Assembly: GCF_030287445.1 (NCBI RefSeq) | Contig: NZ_JASVWB010000004.1 | Span: 992,001 to 1,056,000, forward strand | Length of the DNA stretch: 64,000 nt | Direction: 5' to 3' | Source of the DNA: Streptomyces sp. ALI-76-A | GTDB lineage: Bacteria > Actinomycetota > Actinomycetes > Streptomycetales > Streptomycetaceae | Shown here: positions 1 through 8,603 of the stretch, in pieces | Layout: the number at the start of each line of letters is the position of its first letter | Numbering within the stretch: the stretch's first letter is position 1 | Position numbers and translations under genes: made by a program | The notes under the pieces: generated by a model | Seen by the model: only the letters and a program-made list of their open reading frames with translations | Database searches by the model: none | What the model was told of the DNA's origin: nothing

Positions 1-199
1 CCAGGCCCAGGTGCGGGAAGTTCTCGTAGTAGTCGATGTCCTCCAGATCACGCGGCCGCAGCAGGAACGGATAGCGGCGTTCCTGGGCGCCCAGCTGCTG
101 CGCCCACGACAGCACCAGTGAGTCGAAGGCCCGGAGCAGGCGCAGTTCGTCCGCGCCGAGCACGCCCAGGCCGTTGTCCGTCCGGGTGCCGGTACCCAT
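1..199 (-). CDS. Probable amino acid:[carrier protein] ligase, N-terminal part (runs off left edge)
   Basis: Only the first 66 codons are in the window. The start ATG overlaps the stop of the ACP gene (ATGA), so the two are translationally coupled. The visible protein has a helical start and then a segment containing YPFLLRPRDLED and FPHL. This resembles the N-terminal part of the class II aminoacyl-tRNA synthetase-like enzymes that load an amino acid onto a stand-alone carrier protein (seryl-tRNA synthetase relatives). The adjacent ACP gene fits that role. The ATP and amino acid binding motifs lie outside the window, so the family call is inference from a short stretch and the neighbour. Confidence 0.5.
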   Translation of the reverse strand, partial: MGTGTRTDNGLGVLGADELRLLRAFDSLVLSWAQQLGAQERRYPFLLRPRDLEDIDYYENFPHLGL

Positions 200-444
200 C
201 AGTTCGCCGCTCCCACGAGGAAGCGCTTCTCGATGGCGCGCAGGGTGCGGAAGTCCTCCACGTCGATGTCCTCCGGGTCGATGGTCTCGCCGCTCAGCTC
301 CTCCAGCAGGTACAGGAACTCGACGAACGCCAGCGAGTCGACCGCCCGGCGGTCGATGAGGTCGTCGTCCATGCCGAGCTCGCCCACCTCCGGGTTGCGC
401 TGGTGGATGAAGTCGAGGATCTTGGACAGCTTGTCGTCGCTCAT
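199..444 (-). CDS. Stand-alone acyl carrier protein (81 aa)
   Basis: A small acidic protein with the carrier protein motif DSLAFVEF, in which the Ser is the expected 4'-phosphopantetheine attachment site, followed by an acidic helix (ETIDPEDIDVEDF). Its length is normal for a discrete ACP. Its ATG overlaps the stop of the diiron oxygenase gene (ATGA) and its stop overlaps the start of the next gene, so it sits in a coupled operon between a diiron oxygenase and a probable aminoacyl:carrier-protein ligase. It most likely carries an aminoacyl or acyl group that the neighbouring enzymes act on. The substrate cannot be read from sequence. Confidence 0.85.
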   Translation of the reverse strand: MSDDKLSKILDFIHQRNPEVGELGMDDDLIDRRAVDSLAFVEFLYLLEELSGETIDPEDIDVEDFRTLRAIEKRFLVGAAN

Positions 445-1319
445 GCCGTGGCTCCCTGAACCTGCAGGCCGTTTCGGGCGAGGAACTTCCGCGTGCGGTT
501 GAGGATGCTGTCGTGCGCGGCGTGGCGGGCCGGGTGCTCCAGGAGCCGGCGGCGCAGCTCCAGCGGCTCGGCCAGACCGGCGTCGCGGTAGACAGCGGGG
601 TTGTACAGACTGCGGACGCTGTACTCGAGGTACGCGTCCAGGTACCTGGCCAGCACGGGGATGTCCTCCGGCCGGCGCTCCTTGACCTGGTCCAGGAGCT
701 GGGTGAACAGGTGCCGCCCGAAGGCGACGTGCCGGCTCTCGTCCTGGTGGTGAACCCGGTTGATCTCCCGCGCGATGTGCGGCAGTGCCTGGTCCGTGGC
801 CATGCGGGCGTTGAAGTAGTCGACGAGCTCTTCGAAGATCAGGATCCGGGCGAAGATCACCAGCTCGGTCGCGGCCTCGCCGACTCCCTCGATCCGGCCC
901 ATGCCGACCTGCGGGACCGCCGGGTACACCTTGCCGCCGTACTTCAGGCAGAAGGTCCCGAAGAACCACATGTGCTCGTTCTCCTCACCGATGAAGTGGT
1001 GGAGGAACTCCGAGGCGTCGGCGTAAGTCCTGGTGTGGATGCGGAGCACGACCTCGCTCAGCAGTTCGCGGATGCCGTGGACGTTGAGGCTGAAGAAGTG
1101 CACCGCCTCGTGCCGGGTCAGGGCGAGCTGCTGCTCACGTGTCAGCGCGTCCCATTCCTCGGTCCCGGCCAGCGTGACCAGGTCCTCGCTCATCCACGGC
1201 CGGTCCGTCTCCAGCGTCTCCGGCCAGTCGAAGATGGTGTACGGGTTGTAGTAGTCGGACTCCGCCATCGCTTCCAGCCGGGTCAGATCCAGCTTGACGG
1301 GCTTGACGGTCGTCGCCAT
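441..1319 (-). CDS. AurF-like ferritin-fold diiron oxygenase (292 aa)
   Basis: All diiron ligand clusters of the p-aminobenzoate N-oxygenase (AurF/CmlI) family appear present: HEAVHF, EENEHMWFF (ExxH), EELVDYF and HHQDESRH (HxxxExxH). Such enzymes oxidise amines to hydroxylamine, nitroso or nitro groups, or hydroxylate carrier-bound substrates. The ATG was chosen because AAGG lies about 7 nt upstream and the family-like region starts soon after. The gene is followed by the ACP with a 4-base overlap, so the substrate may be ACP-bound; oxidation of a phenazine nitrogen is the alternative. Family assignment is strong, substrate unknown. Confidence 0.85.
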   Translation of the reverse strand: MATTVKPVKLDLTRLEAMAESDYYNPYTIFDWPETLETDRPWMSEDLVTLAGTEEWDALTREQQLALTRHEAVHFFSLNVHGIRELLSEVVLRIHTRTYADASEFLHHFIGEENEHMWFFGTFCLKYGGKVYPAVPQVGMGRIEGVGEAATELVIFARILIFEELVDYFNARMATDQALPHIAREINRVHHQDESRHVAFGRHLFTQLLDQVKERRPEDIPVLARYLDAYLEYSVRSLYNPAVYRDAGLAEPLELRRRLLEHPARHAAHDSILNRTRKFLARNGLQVQGATA

Positions 1320-1416
1320 CGGCAGACCTTCTTTCGAGAGAGTGCGGTGGTGCAACGGGCGGGGCGGGCGCCGGCGGCCAGGGTTCGGCCGTGGTCCGGC
1401 CGGCCCCGCGGGCGGA

Positions 1417-2115
1417 TCAGGACCGCTCGGCCAGGACGGACCAGACCGGCAGCAGGGTGCGTCCCCGGTCGTCGATCTCCACCTGGACACCGGTCTTGGC
1501 CAGGAAGGTCCGGGTGGCCTCCGCGACACCCAGATAGGTGGACCGGCGCAGTTCTGTCACCGTCCAGCCGGCCTCGGTCAGGATGTGGCGCACCGCCTGC
1601 TCGGTCACGGCGAGCGGCTCGGGCATCCCGCCCGGTACGGCGGCGAAGCACAGCATGTCGAGCCAGGCGCCGGGCCTGGCGGCCCGGTGCAGCGCGGCGG
1701 CGTACCGGCTGCGGCCGTCCGCGTCCAGGGTGTGGAACAGCGCGCTGTCCAGCACGGTGTCGAAGCGGCCCTCGTACCCGGCCAGGCTGGTGGCGTCCGC
1801 GACGGCGAACTCGATGTCGGCGTCCCCGGCCCGCTCGATCGCCCGTTCGATCGCCGTGGAGGCGGCGTCGACGGCGGTGACGCGGTAACCGCGGGACGCC
1901 AGGAAGACGGCGTTGTCGCCGAGACCGCAACCGGCGTCCAGTACTTCACCGCGAATTCGGCCCCGCTGCTCGAATTCAATGACACCGGGCTGGGGTTCAG
2001 CAATGTCCCAGGGGACCTTGGTTATGCCGGCGTCCTCCAGCAGGTCACCCCCGCGGTAGACGGCGTTGAAGTCGGCAGTCGCGAAATCAAAGGGCTGCTG
2101 GGTGCTTTTGCTCAT
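1417..2115 (-). CDS. Class I SAM-dependent methyltransferase (232 aa)
   Basis: The Rossmann motif I VLDAGCGLGDNA lies near residue 60, followed by an acidic motif II (VTAVDAAS) and motif IV (FDTVLDSALFH). The fold and length match small-molecule methyltransferases of the UbiE/thiopurine type. GGGAG precedes the ATG. It is the first gene of the leftward operon with the diiron oxygenase, ACP and probable ligase, about 100 bp ahead of the oxygenase. It could methylate the product of that arm (N- or O-) or a phenazine hydroxyl; sequence alone does not decide. Confidence 0.85.
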   Translation of the reverse strand: MSKSTQQPFDFATADFNAVYRGGDLLEDAGITKVPWDIAEPQPGVIEFEQRGRIRGEVLDAGCGLGDNAVFLASRGYRVTAVDAASTAIERAIERAGDADIEFAVADATSLAGYEGRFDTVLDSALFHTLDADGRSRYAAALHRAARPGAWLDMLCFAAVPGGMPEPLAVTEQAVRHILTEAGWTVTELRRSTYLGVAEATRTFLAKTGVQVEIDDRGRTLLPVWSVLAERS

Positions 2116-2538
2116 ACAGGTCTCCCACGGTGAAAGGGTCCGGTGTCCTGCGCTGCCGAACCAAAGGGATTACCACACCGCCGTTCTGTGCGTAAGGCAC
2201 GCCCGCCCCGGGGCGGGCCGTGTTCAACTGAGGAAACTCCACGATTGAACGGGGCCCGTGGCGTGCCGACGCCGCGTCCCGGCCGCAGGCGGCGCAGGTG
2301 CGGGTGGCGGCAGGGAAGAATCTATTCCGCTTTCTTCGCGCCGGGTATCCGGCCCCGGCGAAGCGCCGGAAGCGGAACGCGATATTTCGCATCTGCTCCC
2401 GTGAAGTTATCCGGGGTGGTTGCGCCGGGCCGGTCAACGTACGATGCCGTGGCGGTCGGGAGAAACGGACCGTGATTCATCCGGAGCGACATCCGCACCG
2501 GGACGTCCGCGTCCTGAAAATCCGGAAGGAAAAGGAAA
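2116..2538. promoter_or_regulatory. Divergent promoter region of the phenazine cluster
   Basis: This 423-bp stretch separates the leftward methyltransferase/oxygenase/ACP operon from the rightward monooxygenase gene and must hold promoters for both. It contains a perfect 18-bp palindrome at 2201-2218 and a GTTCAA/TTGAAC inverted pair at about 2221-2249. No convincing ORF is seen. I could not fix -10/-35 boxes with confidence. Confidence 0.5.
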
Positions 2539-3735
2539 TTGCCCGGTTCAGAGAAGAACTTGGATTCCCCACAGGCCGAGCTGGTCGGCCGTGCCGCCGA
2601 ACTCCGTGAAGAACTGTGGAAACAGGCGGCGGAAAGTGACCGGGCCCGCCGGCTGTCCGACGAGGTCATGTCCCGCATCACCGGCACCGGCCTGACCAGG
2701 CTGCTGACCCCCGAGCGACTGGGCGGCCACGAGACCTCGGTGCGCACGCTGCTGGAGGTCTGCGCCGAACTCGGGCGCGGCTGCCCCTCGGCCGCCTGGG
2801 TCACCGGCGTGCTCAACGTCGGCAACTTCGTCGTCTCGCTCTTCCCCGAACGGACCCGGGAGGAAGTGTGGGGCGAGAACCCGGACGCCCGCACCGCGCT
2901 CATCCTGGGTGCGCCGGTGCGGACCGTGGAGCGGGTGGACGGGGGCACCCGGGTCAGTGGCGAGTGGCCGTACGCCTCCGGCTCGCTGCACGCGGAGTGG
3001 ATCGGCGGTCTGGTGCTGGCAGACACTGGAAGCGGGCCCCAGCCGCACTTCGCGCTGATGCCGGCCGGCGACGTGTCGATCCGGGACACCTGGCACTTCA
3101 CCGGGATGCGGGGCACCGGCAGCAACACGGTCGTCGCGGACCGGATCATCGTCCCCGAGCACCGGCTGCTCCCGTACAAGCCGCTGATCGACGGCGAGAC
3201 CGACGGTCTGGTCCCGGCGGACCGCCCGTACCGCAACAGCCTGACCGGGGTGTTCATGACCGGCCTGATCGGCTCGCTCATCGGCGGCGCCGACGCGGCC
3301 CTGCACTATGCCCTGGAGCACGCGGCCACCCGCCGGGTGGCCGGCACCACCTACGCCAACCAGGCGGAGTCGCCCAGCGCCCGGCTGGGCCTGGCCCGGG
3401 CCGCGACCCGGCTCGACACCGCCCGGCTGCACGCCCGGAGGCTGGCCGACAGCGTCGACGAGCACGCCCGCGCGGGCGAGAACCCGGACCTGCTCACCCG
3501 CGCCCGGGCCCGCATGGACTCCACCCACGTCGTCCAGCAGTGCCGCGAGGCGGTCGACGAGATCGTCACCGTCTACGGCTCCTCCGCCTTCGACGAGTCC
3601 AGCCCACTCCAACGGCTCTGGCGCGACGTCCACGTGGGCAGCCGGCACGCCGGCTTCGGCATGGGCATCCCCGAGCAGGTCTACGGCAGCGCGCTGGTCG
3701 GCCACGACCCGCGCACCATCAGCATGCTGGTCTGA
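2539..3735 (+). CDS. Flavin-dependent monooxygenase of the acyl-CoA dehydrogenase fold (group D type, 398 aa)
   Basis: Length and layout match two-component flavin hydroxylases of the HsaA/HpaB-like acyl-CoA dehydrogenase superfamily: an N-terminal helical domain, a middle beta domain (GEWPYASGSLHAEW, FTGMRGTGSNTV) and a C-terminal four-helix domain ending RDVHVGSRHAGF. It lacks the acyl-CoA dehydrogenase catalytic Glu context and probably uses FMNH2 or FADH2 from a reductase; a flavin reductase domain lies downstream at 10130. The start is TTG with AAGGA just upstream; no better start is seen. Likely role: hydroxylation of the phenazine ring. It is separated from phzB by a strong palindrome. 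Confidence 0.8.
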   Translation: MPGSEKNLDSPQAELVGRAAELREELWKQAAESDRARRLSDEVMSRITGTGLTRLLTPERLGGHETSVRTLLEVCAELGRGCPSAAWVTGVLNVGNFVVSLFPERTREEVWGENPDARTALILGAPVRTVERVDGGTRVSGEWPYASGSLHAEWIGGLVLADTGSGPQPHFALMPAGDVSIRDTWHFTGMRGTGSNTVVADRIIVPEHRLLPYKPLIDGETDGLVPADRPYRNSLTGVFMTGLIGSLIGGADAALHYALEHAATRRVAGTTYANQAESPSARLGLARAATRLDTARLHARRLADSVDEHARAGENPDLLTRARARMDSTHVVQQCREAVDEIVTVYGSSAFDESSPLQRLWRDVHVGSRHAGFGMGIPEQVYGSALVGHDPRTISMLV

Positions 3736-3778
3736 CGGCACGGGCGGGGCGGGCCCGCCCCGCCCGTGCCGTCAGACC
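3729..3778. terminator. Perfect 50-bp palindrome overlapping the monooxygenase stop codon
   Basis: The two 25-base arms are exactly self-complementary with no spacer, centred between 3753 and 3754. The left arm includes the last codons and the TGA stop at 3733-3735. As RNA it would form a very stable GC-rich stem without a U-tract, the usual form in streptomycetes. It would end or attenuate transcription between the monooxygenase and phzB. Confidence 0.75.
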
Positions 3779-3897
3779 GCAGCTGCCAGCGACGCACCCC
3801 TACGACTCCCGGGCGCACCGGGCCATTCGCTGTGTCCCGCCGACGCGGACCGACAGCGCCCCGGCACGCCCAGCGACGACGGAAAGCGAGATCACGC

Positions 3898-4359
3898 ATG
3901 TCCGACGAGCACGAGATACGCCAGCACAACCGCGCCATCGTCGCGCAGTACATGAACACCCGCGGCCAGGACCGGCTGGAACGGCACCTGCTGTTCACGG
4001 AGGACGGCACCGGCGGCCTGTGGACCACGGAGACCGGCGAGCCCATCGTCATCAACGGCCGGAACCGGCTCGGCGAGCACGCCGTCTGGTCGCTGAAGTG
4101 TTTCCCGGACTGGGCGTGGACGAACGTCGAGATCTTCGACACCCAGGACCCCAACCGCTTCTGGGTGGAGTGCGACGGCGAGGGCCAGATCCTCTTCCCG
4201 GGCTATCCGCCCGGCCACTACCGCAACCACTTCCTGCACTCCTTCCTGTTCGAGGACGGAAAGATCAAGCAGCAGCGCGAGTTCATGAACCCCTGCCAGC
4301 AGTTCCGGGCCCTGGGCATCGAGGTCCCCACGGTCCGCCGGGACGGCATCCCGACCTGA
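3898..4359 (+). CDS. phzB: Phenazine biosynthesis protein PhzB (153 aa)
   Basis: A small NTF2/ketosteroid isomerase-fold protein closely resembling PhzA/PhzB, with conserved NTRGQDRLERHLLF, WTTETGEP, FPDWAW and REFMNPCQQFRAL segments; the Glu of the last one corresponds to the catalytic acid region. PhzB promotes head-to-tail condensation of two molecules of the amino-ketone formed by PhzF, giving the tricyclic phenazine precursor. As in other streptomycetes only one copy is present, without the pseudomonad PhzA duplicate. The ATG at 3898 is preceded by GGAAAG. It begins the core phzBCDEFG run, 50 bp before phzC. Confidence 0.95.
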   Translation: MSDEHEIRQHNRAIVAQYMNTRGQDRLERHLLFTEDGTGGLWTTETGEPIVINGRNRLGEHAVWSLKCFPDWAWTNVEIFDTQDPNRFWVECDGEGQILFPGYPPGHYRNHFLHSFLFEDGKIKQQREFMNPCQQFRALGIEVPTVRRDGIPT

Positions 4360-4409
4360 CGCCAGCCGACCGACCGTAGATCCCCGACTCGACCCCGCAG
4401 GGGGAGACC

Positions 4410-5582
4410 GTGCGCACCACAGTCCAGGACATCCAGACCTCACCAGCCCTCCAGCAGCCCCACTGGGAGGACGCCCGCCCGGTGGCACGGGTGCGCGACA
4501 CCCTCGGCACCTGTCCGCCGCTGGTGACCGCGGACGGCGTCGAAGAGCTGCGGCAGTTGCTCGCCGACGTCGCCGCCGGCCGGGCCCACCTGCTGCAGGC
4601 CGGGGACTGCGCCGAGGACCCGGCGGAGTCGACCCCGTACCACGTGCGCCGCAAGACCGCGCTGCTGGACCGGCTCGTCAGCACCGTCGAAGCGGTCACC
4701 GGGAAGCCGGTCGTGCGGGTCGGAAGGATCGCCGGACAGTTCGCCAAACCCCGCTCCAAGCCGGTGGAGCAGGTCGGCGACGTCACCCTGCCGGTCTTCC
4801 GCGGGCACATGGTCAACGGGCCGGAGGCCGACCCGGCCGAGCGGCGCCCCGACCCCGAGCGCATCCTGACCTGCTTCCGGGCCGCCCAGGACGTCGTACG
4901 GGAGCTGGACGCGGTCAACGCGGGCCGCCCGGCCGCGGAACGGATCTGGACCAGTCACGAGGCACTGCTGCTCGACTTCGAGCTGCCGATGCTGCGGTCC
5001 GTCGGCCCCGGCCGGCCCTTCCTCGGCTCCGCGCACTTGCCGTGGATCGGGGAGCGGACCCGCCAGCCGGACGGAGCGCACGTCCGGCTCCTCGCCGGCA
5101 TCGTCAACCCCGTCGCCTGCAAGGTCGGCTCGGGCACCACCACCGAGGACGTCACCGAGCTGGCCGAACGGCTGGACCCGGCACGACAGCCCGGGCGGCT
5201 GGTGCTCATCGCCCGGATGGGCGCCGGTTTCGTGTCCAGCCGGCTGCCGGCGCTGGTGGAGGCGGTACGGGCCGCGGGGCATCCGGCGGTGTGGCTGTGC
5301 GACCCGATGCACGGCAACACCATCACCAGCCCCGACGGCCACAAGACCCGGCTGCTGGACGTGATGCTCACGGAGATCCACGGCTTCGGCGAGGTGATGG
5401 CGGCGGTCGGCGGCGTGAACGGCGGACTGCACCTGGAGACCACCCCGGACGACGTCACGGAGTGCGCCGCCGACATCTCCGAGATCGGCAGGGTGGGCGA
5501 CCGCCACACCACCTTCTGTGATCCCCGGCTCAATCCGCAGCAGGCGCTGCACCTGGTGTCCGGCTGGGCGAGGACGCTCTGA
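4410..5582 (+). CDS. phzC: Type II DAHP synthase PhzC (390 aa)
   Basis: Condenses phosphoenolpyruvate and erythrose 4-phosphate to DAHP, the first shikimate step, raising chorismate supply for phenazines. Class II (plant-type) signatures are visible: [10 protein letters not shown] near residue 55, [29 protein letters not shown] and a C-terminal GGLHLE. Length is somewhat shorter than housekeeping type II enzymes, as for PhzC of phenazine clusters, which lack the regulatory extension and are usually feedback-insensitive. GTG start with GGGGGAG upstream. It follows phzB by 50 bp. Confidence 0.95.
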   Translation: MRTTVQDIQTSPALQQPHWEDARPVARVRDTLGTCPPLVTADGVEELRQLLADVAAGRAHLLQAGDCAEDPAESTPYHVRRKTALLDRLVSTVEAVTGKPVVRVGRIAGQFAKPRSKPVEQVGDVTLPVFRGHMVNGPEADPAERRPDPERILTCFRAAQDVVRELDAVNAGRPAAERIWTSHEALLLDFELPMLRSVGPGRPFLGSAHLPWIGERTRQPDGAHVRLLAGIVNPVACKVGSGTTTEDVTELAERLDPARQPGRLVLIARMGAGFVSSRLPALVEAVRAAGHPAVWLCDPMHGNTITSPDGHKTRLLDVMLTEIHGFGEVMAAVGGVNGGLHLETTPDDVTECAADISEIGRVGDRHTTFCDPRLNPQQALHLVSGWARTL

Positions 5583-5587
5583 ACGCC

Positions 5588-5609
5588 GCCGCCCGGGCCC
5601 CCGGGCGGC
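5588..5609. terminator. GC-rich hairpin between phzC and phzD
   Basis: A perfect 10-bp stem with a 2-nt loop lies 5 bp after the phzC stop codon, in the 86-bp gap before phzD. No T-tract follows. It may stabilise the upstream mRNA or partly terminate transcription. The genes on either side belong to one pathway, so full termination is unlikely. Confidence 0.45.
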
Positions 5610-5668
5610 CACACGATCTGTCCCGCCCCGGGCCCCCTTCCCCTCACCGCCATGAAAGGAGCCGACCG

Positions 5669-6292
5669 GTGGTTGGCATACCCGCCATCGCCCCCTACGC
5701 CCTGCCGACGGCAGACAGCCTCCCGACGAACGTGGCCACCTGGGCGCCGGACCCCCAGCGCGCGGCTCTGGTGGTCCACGACATGCAGCGCTTCTTCCTG
5801 CGTCCGCTCCCCGACCCGCTCCGCTCCCAGCTCGTCCACAACGCCGCGCTCCTGCGCAAGCGCGCCGCGAGCCTCGGAGTCCCGGTCGGCTACTCCGCGC
5901 AGCCGGGCGGGATGACGGAGGCGGAGCGGGGGCTGCTCAAGGACTTCTGGGGTCCGGGCATGCGCACCGCGCCCGAGGACCGCGAGGTGGTGCCGGAACT
6001 GGCCCCCGACCCGGACGACTGGCTGCTGACCAAGCGGCGCTACAGCGCCTTCCACGGCTCCGACCTCCTGGAGCGGCTGCGGGCCGCCGGCCGCGACCAA
6101 CTGGTGCTGTGCGGGGTCTACGCCCACATCGGCGTGCTGGCCACGGCCGTCGACGCCTTCAGCCACGACATCCAGGTGTTCCTCGCCGCCGACGCCGTCG
6201 CCGACTTCTCCGCCGAGCGGCACCGCCTCGCCCTGGACTACGTGGCCCAGCGCTGCGGGGTGGTGCTGCCCGGCGCCGAGGTGTTCCGGTGA
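5669..6292 (+). CDS. phzD: Isochorismatase-fold hydrolase PhzD (207 aa)
   Basis: Hydrolyses the vinyl ether of 2-amino-2-deoxyisochorismate (made by PhzE) to trans-2,3-dihydro-3-hydroxyanthranilate and pyruvate. The catalytic Asp is in VVHDMQRFF near residue 38 and the Lys in [15 protein letters not shown] stands where cysteine hydrolases of this fold carry their nucleophile, as expected for PhzD. GTG start with AAAGGAG upstream. Its TGA overlaps the GTG of phzE (GTGA). Confidence 0.95.
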   Translation: MVGIPAIAPYALPTADSLPTNVATWAPDPQRAALVVHDMQRFFLRPLPDPLRSQLVHNAALLRKRAASLGVPVGYSAQPGGMTEAERGLLKDFWGPGMRTAPEDREVVPELAPDPDDWLLTKRRYSAFHGSDLLERLRAAGRDQLVLCGVYAHIGVLATAVDAFSHDIQVFLAADAVADFSAERHRLALDYVAQRCGVVLPGAEVFR

Positions 6293-8238
6293 GCGCCCCG
6301 GACGCGGCGGGCCGGCCCGTCGGCCCCGACCTGCTCGACCGCGTCCTCGCCGCGCCTGCACCGCTCGACTTCGCGCTGCTGCACCGGCCGGAGGGCGGCA
6401 CGCCCGGCACGGTCGACGTCCTGCTGGGCGAGGTCTCCCACCCCGCCTCGCTGGCCGCTCTTCCGCTGCCCGAGACCACCGACGCCCCCGCCGCCGGCCC
6501 GGCCCACGAGGCGCTGGTCCTCGTGCCCTACCGGCAGCTCGCCGAGCGGGGCTTCGCCGCCCCCGACGACGGGGCTCCGCTGATCGCCCTGGCCGTCACC
6601 GAGCAGGCCACGCTGCCCCTGGCGGACACCCTGGCCCGGCTGCCCGGCGCCCCGGTGACCCTGTCCGGGCACCGCTTCGACCTGTCCGACGAGGAGTACG
6701 CCGACATCGTGCGGCGCGTGGTGGCCGACGAGATCGGCACCGGGGAGGGCGCCAACTTCGTCCTCCGGCGCACCCTGCTGGCCGACCTCGGCGACTACTC
6801 CCCGCACACGGCACTGGCCGTCTTCCGGCGGCTGACCGCGCTGGAGCCGAGCGCGTACTGGACCTTCGTCATCCACGTGGGCGGCCGGGCCTTCGTGGGC
6901 GCCACCCCCGAGCGCCACGTCTCGGTGCGGGAGGGCCGCGCCGTGATGAACCCCATCAGCGGCACCTACCGTTACCCGCCCGGCGGCCCCGACCTCGACG
7001 GCCTCACCGCGTTCCTGCAGGACCGCAAGGAGACCGACGAGCTGTACATGGTGCTCGACGAGGAACTGAAGATGATGTCCCGGATCTGCGAGCCCGGCGT
7101 CCGGGTCACCGGGCCCGCCCTGAAGGAGATGGCGCGGCTCGCCCACACGGAGTACTTCATCGAGGGCCGCACCCGCAGCGACGTCCGTGAGATCCTGCGC
7201 GAAACACTGTTCGCGCCGACCGTCACCGGCAGCCCCGTGGAGAGTGCGGCCCGGGTCATCGCCCGCCACGAGCCCCAGGGCCGCGGCTACTACAGCGGCG
7301 TCGCCGCACTGATCAGCCGCGAGCCCTCGGGCGAGCGGTCGATGGACTCGGCCATCCTGATCCGCACCGCCGACATCGCGCCCGACGGCCGTCTGGCACT
7401 CACGGTCGGCGCGACCCTGGTGCGCCACTCGTCCCCGCGGGCCGAGGCGGCCGAAACCCGGGCCAAGGCGGCCGGCCTGCTCGACGCCCTGGACGCGGCC
7501 CCCGACGCGGGAACACTCCCCGCCGCTCCGGCCGGCACCCCGGCCCCCCGCTTCGCCGGCCACCCCGAGATCCGCGAGGCCCTGCGCGGCCGCAACGCGG
7601 ACATCGCCGACTTCTGGCTGGCGTCCACGCTCCCGGGCTCGCTGACCGTACCCGCGCTGGAGGGCCTGAAGGTGCTGGTGGTCGACGCCGAGGACACCTT
7701 CACCGCGATGATCGCGCAGCAGCTCGAAGCCCTGGGGCCCACCGCGGAGGTCCTGCGCTACGACAAGCCCTACGCCCTCGACGGGTACGACGCGGTCGTC
7801 ATGGGCCCCGGACCGGGCGATCCGCGGGCCGGCGCCGACCCGAAGATCGCGGCGCTCGACGCGGCCGTGGCCAGGCTGCTGGCGGACCGCCTCCCCTTCC
7901 TCGCGGTCTGCCTGAGCCACCAGGTGCTCAGCCTCAGACTCGGCTTCGACCTGATCCGGCGGGCCGAGCCCAACCAGGGCGTGCAGCGGACCATCGACCT
8001 GTTCGGCCGGACCGAACGCGTCGGCTACTACAACACCTTCGCGGCCGTCAGCCCCTCCGACCACCGGGACGTACCCGGCGTGGGACGGGTCGAGGTCAGC
8101 CGGGACCCGACCACCGGGGAGGTGGACGCGCTGCGCGGGCCGCGCTTCGCCTCCTTCCAGTTCCACGCCGAATCGGTGCTCACCGTCGACGGCCCCCGGC
8201 TGCTCGCCGACGCCCTGCGGGGGGTGCTCACCCGGTGA
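6289..8238 (+). CDS. phzE: 2-amino-2-deoxyisochorismate synthase PhzE (649 aa)
   Basis: Converts chorismate and glutamine to 2-amino-2-deoxyisochorismate. Residues 1-400 form the anthranilate synthase component I-like chorismate-binding domain ([35 protein letters not shown]). The C-terminal part, from about residue 460, is a class I glutamine amidotransferase with the nucleophile Cys in FLAVCLSHQ and the His/Glu pair in FQFHAES. The fused architecture and length are diagnostic for PhzE. GTG start in the GTGA overlap with phzD; the stop overlaps the start of the next small gene in the same way. Confidence 0.95.
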   Translation: MSAPDAAGRPVGPDLLDRVLAAPAPLDFALLHRPEGGTPGTVDVLLGEVSHPASLAALPLPETTDAPAAGPAHEALVLVPYRQLAERGFAAPDDGAPLIALAVTEQATLPLADTLARLPGAPVTLSGHRFDLSDEEYADIVRRVVADEIGTGEGANFVLRRTLLADLGDYSPHTALAVFRRLTALEPSAYWTFVIHVGGRAFVGATPERHVSVREGRAVMNPISGTYRYPPGGPDLDGLTAFLQDRKETDELYMVLDEELKMMSRICEPGVRVTGPALKEMARLAHTEYFIEGRTRSDVREILRETLFAPTVTGSPVESAARVIARHEPQGRGYYSGVAALISREPSGERSMDSAILIRTADIAPDGRLALTVGATLVRHSSPRAEAAETRAKAAGLLDALDAAPDAGTLPAAPAGTPAPRFAGHPEIREALRGRNADIADFWLASTLPGSLTVPALEGLKVLVVDAEDTFTAMIAQQLEALGPTAEVLRYDKPYALDGYDAVVMGPGPGDPRAGADPKIAALDAAVARLLADRLPFLAVCLSHQVLSLRLGFDLIRRAEPNQGVQRTIDLFGRTERVGYYNTFAAVSPSDHRDVPGVGRVEVSRDPTTGEVDALRGPRFASFQFHAESVLTVDGPRLLADALRGVLTR

Positions 8239-8570
8239 AGCTGGAGATTGCCTGGTGGGACCTGGACGGATCACCGCAGAGCGTCGAGTCGCTGCGGACC
8301 CACCTGCGCGACGGGGTGGCCGACGACTGGGCCGACGTACCCGGGCTGCGCCTGAAGTTCTGGGTGGCCGACCGGGACCGCAACCGGTGGGGCGCCGTCA
8401 TGGTCTGGGAGACGGACCGGCCGGCCGGCCACCCCCTGCCGCCCAACCGGGCCGCCGAACTGATCGGACGGCCCCCCGGTCACCGCATGCGCTTCGACGT
8501 CGAAGCCGTCGCCGAGGGCGTGCACGCCCTGCCCGTCCTGCACGGTCTCGGTGCCGCGCTGACCGGCTGA
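8235..8570 (+). CDS. Small protein embedded between phzE and phzF (111 aa)
   Basis: The GTG start overlaps the phzE stop (GTGA), so it is translated with the core genes. The protein starts [20 protein letters not shown] and has alternating strands and helices with several Trp and Arg residues; it looks like a small alpha/beta (ferredoxin-like or dimeric barrel) protein without signal peptide or membrane segment. I do not recognise a named family. Its place inside the core operon implies a role in phenazine assembly, handling of the unstable intermediates, or self-protection. It is not part of the minimal pseudomonad operon. Confidence 0.75.
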   Translation: MKLEIAWWDLDGSPQSVESLRTHLRDGVADDWADVPGLRLKFWVADRDRNRWGAVMVWETDRPAGHPLPPNRAAELIGRPPGHRMRFDVEAVAEGVHALPVLHGLGAALTG

Positions 8571-8603
8571 ACCCGTCCGTCCCGCCCTTCAGGAGCCTCG
8601 CTG

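Noticed and set aside
4440..5612. Long leftward ORF opposite phzC
   Set aside because: Arg/Gly/Val-rich shadow of a high-GC gene; the + strand has all DAHP synthase motifs.
6238..8274. Leftward 678-codon ORF opposite phzE
   Set aside because: Antisense shadow with no family features; phzE is unambiguous.
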